A DNA stretch of 64,000 nt, from the NCBI GenBank assembly GCA_021464415.1, contig CM038469.1, forward strand, positions 2,396,501 to 2,460,500, given 5' to 3'. Origin of the DNA: Lonicera japonica. Its lineage: Eukaryota; Streptophyta; Magnoliopsida; Dipsacales; Caprifoliaceae. Position 1 is the first letter of the stretch, and the number at the start of each line of letters is the position of its first letter. The notes under the pieces are model-generated. The model was not told the DNA's origin. It searched no databases and was given only the letters and a program-made list of their open reading frames with translations. The translations under genes and the position numbers were made by a program. Below are positions 57,233 through 64,000 of this stretch, in pieces.

Positions 57233-58688
57233 GGGGAATTAACAAATTTAACCCTAAAGTTTGGGGTCCACTGCAACTTTAACTCTGATGTTTCAATTTT
57301 AACAATGTCAACCTTAAAATACATTTAGTCATGCAATGTTAACCATCCGTCAACTTCCGTTTAACAGCTGTTAACAGAGGCTTACGTGGCAAGTTGAAGT
57401 GGATCTGACGTGAACAAATAAATTTTAATTTGACCTTGAAGTTTTTGGTATGTTAGTAGTTTAACATTAATGTGTTAATTTTTAGCAATGTTAACCTAGA
57501 AGTTTCTTTAGTTATGCAATGTCAATCTTCTGTCCACCTTCACTTGAAAGCTATTAACGAAGGCATATGTAGATCTAATGTGGACAAAAATAATAATACT
57601 AAAATACGATAACAACGAGGCAAACCCCAAATAAGAGTGGACAAAAACTCTATAATGTCATAACTTTGAATCTACATGTTAATTATGTGTAAATTTTGTT
57701 ATTCTCCAACGAGCTCTAAAAATACATATAACATGAAGTAGTTATCTCCGTAATGATATTAGATTTTTTTTTTTTTTTGGAATACTAAAATGGAAAATTT
57801 TGTATTTTTTTTTTAATAAAACCTGAGAATGGACTGGGTCGGGTTTGTCTCATTTTTATCATGTTTCGTTGTTATCATTTTTGTCCATGTTAAAATATTA
57901 ATTACTGACATAGATAATAACAAGTATTTGTTATTCTATTGAAGCAATTAAGCACCGGTACATATGCACTCCTAGGAGTGAAATGGTAGTGATCAAAATG
58001 CAAATTAACATGAGGTGGATCTAACATGGACAAAAATGATAACAACGAAACATGATAAAAACGAGATGAACCCGACCCCCCCGATCCATTCTAAGTTTAT
58101 TAAAAAAAATACAAAATTTTCAATTTTAGTATTCCAAAAATAAAAATTTAAAATAAAATAATCTAATATAATTACGGAGATAACTAGTTCATTATATGTA
58201 TTTTTAGAGCTCTTTGGAGAATAACAAAATTTACAAAGAATTAGCATACATATTCAAAGTTATGGCATTATAGAATTTTTATCCACTTTTATTTGGGGTT
58301 TGCATCGTTGTTATCGTATTTTGGTATTATTATTTTAGTCAACATTAGATCCACATATGCCTTCGTTAATAACTTTCAACTTTCAAGTAAAAGTGGACAG
58401 ATGGTTGACATTGCATAACTAAAGAAATTTCAAGGTTAACATTGCTAAAAATTAACATATTTAGGTTAAAGTTACAACATATCAAAAACTTCAAGGTCAA
58501 ATTACAATTTATTTGTCCATGTTAGATCCACTTCAAATTGCCACATAAGCCTCTGTTAACAGCTTTTAAATGGAAGTTGACGGAGGGTTAACATTGAATA
58601 ACTAAAGGTACTTTAGGTTTGACATTGCTAAAATTGAAACATCAGGGCAATGGACTCCAAACTTTAGGGTGACATTTGTTAATTCCCC
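57233..58688. mobile_element. Mutator-like element that is almost wholly palindromic
   Basis: 1456 bp starting GGGGAATTAACAAAT and ending with its complement. The two arms (about 57233-57897 and 58025-58688) are inverted copies over roughly 660 bp, separated by a loop of about 130 bp. Matching blocks can be followed all the way in, for example GTTAACAGAGGCTTACGTGG against its complement near 58550 and the AACGAG/GACAAAAA blocks near the centre. A perfect 9-bp duplication TTAGGAACA flanks it (57224-57232 and 58689-58697). The 9-bp duplication with very long TIRs fits foldback-type MULEs. No open frame of interest. Confidence 0.88.
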
Positions 58689-58909
58689 TTAGGAACATGA
58701 AATTTTAGATAGTAAAGTAATAATTTTCGAGCCATATATGCAATAATTTGGTTTGGTTTTCTCTTGACACGCCCCAAACTCGAATCAAATATGTTCGGTT
58801 TCGGTTTCAGTTCTGGTTTTTTGTTTCGGTTTTGACTTTTTTTTTGGGTTCGGTTTTTAATGGATCGGTATGGTTCAAATGTTCGATTTTTGGGTTTGTT
58901 ACAACACCC

Positions 58910-59102
58910 GGAATGTGTATAGTGGTTGCTCCTGCTGTACATCAGTCTGGACTTGCATGAAATTGTCAATTAGAACCAATGAAAAGGACAACTGGATAAT
59001 CACAAAACAAAGACGGCATAAAATACAAGTTTGGTGTTGCGATCTACGCATAACGACTACTCCATGCAAAATTTTAATTAAAAAGAAAGAGTTTAGGCTG
59101 CT
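58910..59102. other. Short spacer between hAT-like remnant and gypsy-2
   Basis: About 190 bases with nothing recognised. Ends directly at the LTR start. Confidence 0.5.
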
Positions 59103-59642
59103 TGTCACGACCCGCTAAATTTTGTCCGAGAAAACCGGAAAATTCCGGAAGGCTACGGAGGCTTACGGAATTTTCTAGAACATTATGGAATAATGGAGAA
59201 GAGTCTCCAACCTTCTAGAGTATTCTAGAAGGACCTAGATGTAGAACTTTCTAGAATAGCCTAGTTGTAAATAATCTTAGTAGATTATTCTAGAGTATTC
59301 TAGTTAGAGATATTTGTATAGAAAGTTCCGGAATGTAAATCTAGACCATTGGATTGGTTTGATCTCAACCGTCCATTCGAGAAGGCCTCACCTATAAATA
59401 GGTGGAGGGTTCATTTGTGGGAGGCATAGAGAGTGAGTTGTATTCAAAGCATTGTAAAGTGTTCTTGAGTAATATAAAGTTTCCTTTATAAACTCTTGTG
59501 TTCTCTCTTGCTTAAGTTTCATTCGGTGTGTTCGTTATTCTTAAGCCATTGTGGGAAGGCTGACTTAGTGTAAATCCGTGAGGACGGAAGTTTGAAATCA
59601 CTAAGTGCCGCACGTGTCTTGAAGAGGTTCAAGCCCGTGACA
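59103..59642 (+). repeat. gypsy-2 5' LTR
   Basis: TG...CA ends with a 7-bp inverted pair. A CCTATAAATAGG core at 59391-59402 is a good TATA box, and transcription would start about 30 bp later, near 59430. Several TTCTAGA/TCTAGAA words recur in U3 (59170-59300) and could be promoter elements. Confidence 0.9.
59391..59402 (+). promoter_or_regulatory. TATA box of the gypsy-2 LTR
   Basis: CCTATAAATAGG, a strong plant TATA match in the middle of the LTR, as expected at the U3/R border. Confidence 0.65.
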
Positions 59643-59644
59643 AG

Positions 59645-59657
59645 TGGTATCAGAGGC
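59645..59657 (+). promoter_or_regulatory. gypsy-2 primer-binding site
   Basis: TGGTATCAGAGGC two bases after the LTR matches the tRNA-iMet complementary type site common in plant LTR elements. Confidence 0.85.
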
Positions 59658-59680
59658 AAAGGTTTACTACAACCGTTATT

Positions 59681-62600
59681 ATGGCGAAAGAAGGTGTTGA
59701 AACTCCGAATGTCGCAGAGGAGCGGGGAAGGAGGGAGGACCTCCAAACAAGCAAGAAGACTAGAAGCAAGAGTCGCCCACCGGTTCCCTCTACTGGGGCG
59801 TTTGACGAAGTTCTCGTCAACATGGGGGAACGTATCGAGATGGTGGAAAGTTCACTCTCGACCTTAGAGTCCACCACCATGGAACAACTTGACACGGTCA
59901 AGGAGGAACATGGTTCTCTAAGGGATGATTTTACGTTGCTAGAGGCTAAAGTGATGGATGCCATACGGGCAATCCAAAATCAAGTAAACAAGCTTAGCGA
60001 CGAACTGTCGAAAGGACTCGATGCTTGCAAGAAGGTTGCAACTGGCTCAAGTCCAAATATGGTAGTGGTGACTCAAAGTGCCGACTTACCTAAGCCCAAA
60101 GAATTTGATGGAAAGCGGGATGCAAAGGAGCTCGAAGACTTCATTTGGAGGATGGAAAGATACTTCGAGGGGGCCAACATCACCGATGAAGCGAATAAGG
60201 TACGCACTTCAACTATGTATCTTACTGACACTGCTGCTCTATGGTGGCGTCGAAAACACACCGAAATAGAAAGCGGTTCTTGTAAGATAGATAGTTGGGA
60301 TGAATTGAAGAAAGAACTTAAAAATAAATTCTATCCCACCAATGTTGTCTATGAAGCCCGTAAGAAACTGCGGGAGTTGAAACACAAGAGCACTATTAAG
60401 GAGTACGTGAAAGAGTTCACAACCCTTGTGCTTCAAATCCCGACAATGAAGGATGAGGATCAACTGTTCTACTTCATCGATGGGTTGCAAAACTGGGCAA
60501 AACAAGAAGTGCAACGTCGGGGAGTAAAAACGGTTGATGATGCCATCACCGTGGTCGAATCCCTGTCCGAGTTCCAAAGGGGCACGACCGACCATTCTAA
60601 TCATTCAAAAAGCTCCAAGAGTAATTTGGGCAAAGGCGGGGGAGAAAAGAAGGACGGCACGAAGAAGTATTTCAACAAAGGGGAGTACGCTTCCAAGCCC
60701 TTGGGTTCCCAAGGCAGGTACGATGAGAAGAAGAAAAGCACGATGGGAACTCGAACATGCTTCGTGTGCAAGGGACCGCATCTGATGAGGGAGTGTCCCA
60801 AGCTAGGGTCGTTGGCAGCCATGACAGAGGAACGAGGTTCATCCTCTTGCCAGGAAGAGAAAGAACAGTTTAGCTCATTGCAACTGCTAAACGCCCTCAA
60901 CGCCAAGGTTGTCCCACCGACCAACGCAAATAAAGGATTGATGTACGTGGAAGCCCAGGTGAATGGACAACCCGCGTTAGCGATGGTAGACACGGGAGCT
61001 ACCAACAATTTCATTACCGAGGAGGAAGCTAGACGATTGGGACTCAAGATCACCAAGGGAGGTGGAGTTCTTAAGACGGTCAATTCTCCCACCACACCAC
61101 TAGCCGGAGCAATTCACGGAGCGGAAATCCAACTAGGATCGTGGAAGGGCCAAGTGGATCTTTCGGTGGCGAAGATGGACGACTTCAACTTGGTTCTCGG
61201 GCTAGACTTCATGAGGAAGGTTAATGCCGTCCCAATGCCTTCCTTCGACTCAGTTTGCATTTTGGAGAATGGGTCTTCATGCATGGTGCCTGCTGTGTCA
61301 AAGGCAAAAGTTGTGGGGCAACTTTCAGCCATGCAAGTTGCAAAAGGGTTGAAGAAGGGGGATATGACGTACTTGGCATGCCTAAAGATGGAGGACCAAG
61401 ACGAGACCGTGATCGGGCAAAGGGACGAGGAAACGCCCGATATCATCAAAGGCGTCCTTGAGGAGAACAAGGACGTGATGCCGCCAGAACTACCGAAAAG
61501 GTTACCACCTAGGAGGGAGGTGGACCACAAGATTGAATTGGAACCGGGTACGAAACCACCGGCCATGGCACCTTATCGAATGGCACCGCCGGAGTTAGAG
61601 GAACTTCGAAAGCAATTGACGGAGCTACTCAACAAAGGGATGATAAGGCCTTCAAAAGCACCTTATGGCCCCCCGGTCCTATTCCAAAAGAAGCATGATG
61701 GATCGTTGAGGATGTGCGTGGACTACCGGGCACTTAACAAGGTAACAATCAAGAACAAATACCCTATTCCTTTGATTGCTGATTTATTCGATAGACTTGG
61801 GGGAGCTAAGTATTATACGAAGATGGATTTGCAAAAGGGCTACTACCAAGTCCGAATAGCAGAAGGAGATGAGCCTAAAACGGCATGCATCACTCGATAC
61901 GGCTCATTCGAGTGGTTGGTGATGCCGTTCGGCTTAACTAATGCCCCGGCCACATTTTGCACGCTGATGAACAAGATTTTCCAACCGTACTTGGACAAGT
62001 TCGTTGTGGTCTATCTTGACGACATAGTCATTTATAGCCAAACATTGGAAGAACATGCCGACCACTTACGAACGGTGTTCAAGCTTTTGCGAGAAAACAA
62101 GCTATATGTCAAGAAGGAGAAGTGTTCATTCGCAAAAGAGGAGGTGCACTTTCTTGGTCACGTTATTGGCCATGGAAGTTTAAAGATGGACGAGGCAAAG
62201 GTGAAAGTGATCAAGGAATGGGAAGTGCCGACCAAGGTAACCGAACTTCGTTCTTTCCTTGGCCTAGTCAATTACTACCGACGATTCATCCAGGGGTACT
62301 CGGCGAGGGCCGCCCCACTAACGGACCTGCTGAAAAAGAACAAGGCATGGGATTGGTCCGAAAAATGTCAAACGGCATTCGAGGATTTGAAGGATGCCAT
62401 CACAAGTGAACCGATCTTGGCATTACCCGATTTCACCAAGATCTTTGAGGTTCAAACGGATGCCTCCGACTTTGCTATTGGGGGAGTTCTTATGCAAGAG
62501 AGGCATCCCATCGCGTTCGAGAGCCGTAAGCTCAACGACACCGAGCGTCGGTACACGGTTCAGGAGAAGGAAATGACAGCTATTGTTCATTGCCTACGGG

Positions 62601-64000
62601 TGTGGCGACACTACTTATTGGGTTCCAAGTTCGTCATCAAGACGGATAATGTTGCCACGAGTTACTTCCAAACACAAAAGAAGCTGACTCCTAAACAAGC
62701 AAGGTGGCAGGACTTCTTGGCGGAGTTCGATTATGTGCTGGAGTACAAGCCGGGCAAAGACAATGTCGTTGCCGATGCCTTGAGTCGAAAAGCCGAGCTT
62801 GCTGCCATAAGCCAAGCCAAGGGGACCTTTCTAGACCTGATTCGAGAAGGCTTGGAGCACGACTCCGTAGCTAAGGAGTTGATAAAGGCTGCCCAAGAAG
62901 GAAAAATGAGGCGGTTTTGGGTAGAGGATGGCTTGCTCTACACAACCGGGCAGCGGGTATACGTTCCCAAATGGAACAACTTGCGGCGAGATATTATCAA
63001 GGAGTGCCACGATACGAGGTGGGCTGGACACCCTGGTCAAAAACGCACTTTGGCACTACTTGAACGAGCATACTTTTGGCCGCAAATGAGGGACACAGTG
63101 GAACTCTATGTGAAGACTTGTCTTGTGTGCCAACAAGACAAGGTGGAAGCAAGGGCACCATCGGGGTTGTTGGAACCCTTACCGGTCCCGGAGCGTCCTT
63201 GGGACTCTATTTCCTTGGACTTCATTAGTGCCTTGCCCAAATCCGAAGGGTTCGGATCAATTATTGTGGTGGTTGATCGATTCTCTAAATATGGCACATT
63301 CATCCCGGCCACCAAGGATTGCACAGCGGAAGAAGCGGCAAGGCTATTCTTTAAGAATGTGGTAAAGTATTGGGGGTTACCTCGGAGCATCATAAGTGAT
63401 CGTGACCCCCGTTTCACGGGAAAGTTGTGGACGGAGCTGTTTAAACTCCTAGGATCGGATCTACACTTCTCAACAAGCTTTCACCCACAAACAGATGGGC
63501 AAACAGAACGAGTGAACGCCTTGTTGGAGTGTTATCTCCGACACTTTGTGGGTGCGAACCAAAGGGATTGGGCTAAACTCCTAGATGTTGCTCAATTTTC
63601 TTACAACTTACAAAGGAGTGAAGCCACGGGAAGGAGTCCGTTCGAGTTGGCGACCGGACAACAACCATTGACGCCCCACACATTGACCACTTCCATAGAA
63701 GGAGGGAAAAGCCCCGGAGCATACAAGATGGCAAAGTCATGGGAGGAGCATGCCGACTTAGCTCGTTCGTGCCTTAACAAAGCCCGGAGGCGAATGAAGA
63801 AGTGGGCGGATAAGAAGAGGCGGCCGATGGAATTTAATGTTGGTGACCAAGTCCTTGTGAAGATTCTCCCTCAACAATTCAAAGCATATCGGAGTGTACA
63901 CAAAGGCTTGGTGCGAAGATACGAATGGCCGTTTCCTGTAATCGCTAAGGTTGGCAAGGTATCGTATCGCCTTAACCTTCCTAGCACCTTAAAGATCCAT
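59681..64000 (+). CDS. gypsy-2 gag-pol polyprotein, 1440 codons open to the window end
   Basis: I read every codon from ATG 59681 to 64000 and found no stop. Capsid at about residues 130-290 with [11 protein letters not shown]. Zinc knuckle C360-x2-C363-x3-H367-x4-C372. Protease DTGA at 437-440. [46 protein letters not shown] and catalytic YLDD at 778-781. RNase H from D927 ([11 protein letters not shown]) to VVADALSRK. Integrase zinc region from H1110 to CLVCQ, then D1180, D1240 and E1276; the last two are separated by 35 residues as expected. A GPY/F-like segment (YEWPFPVI) is near the end. Gag and pol share one frame, so a single polyprotein is predicted. Whether a chromodomain follows cannot be seen. 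Confidence 0.95.
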   Translation, partial: MAKEGVETPNVAEERGRREDLQTSKKTRSKSRPPVPSTGAFDEVLVNMGERIEMVESSLSTLESTTMEQLDTVKEEHGSLRDDFTLLEAKVMDAIRAIQNQVNKLSDELSKGLDACKKVATGSSPNMVVVTQSADLPKPKEFDGKRDAKELEDFIWRMERYFEGANITDEANKVRTSTMYLTDTAALWWRRKHTEIESGSCKIDSWDELKKELKNKFYPTNVVYEARKKLRELKHKSTIKEYVKEFTTLVLQIPTMKDEDQLFYFIDGLQNWAKQEVQRRGVKTVDDAITVVESLSEFQRGTTDHSNHSKSSKSNLGKGGGEKKDGTKKYFNKGEYASKPLGSQGRYDEKKKSTMGTRTCFVCKGPHLMRECPKLGSLAAMTEERGSSSCQEEKEQFSSLQLLNALNAKVVPPTNANKGLMYVEAQVNGQPALAMVDTGATNNFITEEEARRLGLKITKGGGVLKTVNSPTTPLAGAIHGAEIQLGSWKGQVDLSVAKMDDFNLVLGLDFMRKVNAVPMPSFDSVCILENGSSCMVPAVSKAKVVGQLSAMQVAKGLKKGDMTYLACLKMEDQDETVIGQRDEETPDIIKGVLEENKDVMPPELPKRLPPRREVDHKIELEPGTKPPAMAPYRMAPPELEELRKQLTELLNKGMIRPSKAPYGPPVLFQKKHDGSLRMCVDYRALNKVTIKNKYPIPLIADLFDRLGGAKYYTKMDLQKGYYQVRIAEGDEPKTACITRYGSFEWLVMPFGLTNAPATFCTLMNKIFQPYLDKFVVVYLDDIVIYSQTLEEHADHLRTVFKLLRENKLYVKKEKCSFAKEEVHFLGHVIGHGSLKMDEAKVKVIKEWEVPTKVTELRSFLGLVNYYRRFIQGYSARAAPLTDLLKKNKAWDWSEKCQTAFEDLKDAITSEPILALPDFTKIFEVQTDASDFAIGGVLMQERHPIAFESRKLNDTERRYTVQEKEMTAIVHCLRVWRHYLLGSKFVIKTDNVATSYFQTQKKLTPKQARWQDFLAEFDYVLEYKPGKDNVVADALSRKAELAAISQAKGTFLDLIREGLEHDSVAKELIKAAQEGKMRRFWVEDGLLYTTGQRVYVPKWNNLRRDIIKECHDTRWAGHPGQKRTLALLERAYFWPQMRDTVELYVKTCLVCQQDKVEARAPSGLLEPLPVPERPWDSISLDFISALPKSEGFGSIIVVVDRFSKYGTFIPATKDCTAEEAARLFFKNVVKYWGLPRSIISDRDPRFTGKLWTELFKLLGSDLHFSTSFHPQTDGQTERVNALLECYLRHFVGANQRDWAKLLDVAQFSYNLQRSEATGRSPFELATGQQPLTPHTLTTSIEGGKSPGAYKMAKSWEEHADLARSCLNKARRRMKKWADKKRRPMEFNVGDQVLVKILPQQFKAYRSVHKGLVRRYEWPFPVIAKVGKVSYRLNLPSTLKIH

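Larger units (their letters stand above)
56854..58909. mobile_element. Possible older hAT-like element split by the palindromic element
   Basis: The left end reads TAGGGGTGTTTCCGGTTTCGG; the right end, reversed, reads GGGTGTTGTAACAAACCC. Both arms contain many CGGTTT/TTGGTTT words. This suggests a hAT MITE into which the 57233-58688 element later inserted. Flanks (ATGTGTG and ATGTGTA) only partly match, so this is tentative. Confidence 0.35.
59103..64000 (+). mobile_element. Ty3/gypsy LTR retrotransposon (gypsy-2), apparently intact, cut by window end
   Basis: 5' LTR 59103-59642 (540 bp), bounded by the inverted pair TGTCACG and CGTGACA. Primer site TGGTATCAGAGGC at 59645 after a two-base gap. 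A gag-pol frame starts 24 bases later and is open to the last base of the window. Order Gag-PR-RT-RH-IN is Ty3/gypsy. The C-terminal part, purine tract and 3' LTR lie outside. Compared with gypsy-1 it has no stops and every catalytic residue, so it is much younger. Confidence 0.93.

Noticed and set aside
1..64000. CRISPR arrays, rRNA genes, plastid or mitochondrial insertions
   Set aside because: No regularly spaced short repeats, rRNA-like sequence or recognisable organellar genes were seen on either strand.

Overview
The window is nuclear DNA of a flowering plant, most likely a eudicot with a repeat-rich genome. This is inferred from GT-AG spliced exons of a plant-specific gene, Ty1/copia and Ty3/gypsy LTR retrotransposons primed by a tRNA-iMet type site, plant L1 and RTE LINEs, and hAT and Mutator-like elements. 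No prokaryotic, viral-genome, organellar or CRISPR content was recognised. || The only recognised host protein-coding gene is RST1 (RESURRECTION1, the plant focadhesin/KIAA1797-like protein). It runs on the + strand from an ATG at 11892 to a TGA at 56603. I resolved 25 coding exons with GT-AG borders; together they give 5592 nt (1863 codons plus stop), close to the roughly 1840 residues recalled for Arabidopsis RST1. No exon is broken. The 44.7-kb length comes almost entirely from transposons in introns. || Layout. 1-5289: AT-rich intergenic DNA with small tandem repeats and one tRNA-like SINE fragment. 5290-9919: a decayed Ty3/gypsy polyprotein with many stop codons. 9920-11891: intergenic DNA with an unidentified exon-like segment on the minus strand and the RST1 promoter. 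Intron 3: two L1 3' ends head to head. Intron 5: a Mutator-like MITE and an RTE LINE. Intron 7: an antisense L1 split by a sense L1, plus an antisense RTE end. Intron 9: a 43-C tract and an antisense L1 split by a 426-bp chimeric LTR element. Intron 11: a TRIM and a copia element. Intron 12: a hAT MITE. Intron 15: a SINE-like copy. Intron 19: an internally deleted L1 and a copia element that itself carries a hAT insertion. Intron 21: a SINE-like copy. 57233-58688: a Mutator-like element that is nearly one large palindrome. 59103-64000: the 5' LTR and first 1440 codons of an apparently intact Ty3/gypsy element, cut by the window edge. || Most unusual observations: (1) the 426-bp element at 27691-28116 has a 5-bp target duplication and interrupts a LINE cleanly, yet its two terminal repeats are unrelated; (2) the gypsy element at the right edge has one unbroken gag-pol frame that runs off the window; (3) hAT inside copia inside an RST1 intron, with exact target duplications; (4) the large palindromic Mutator-like element just downstream of RST1.
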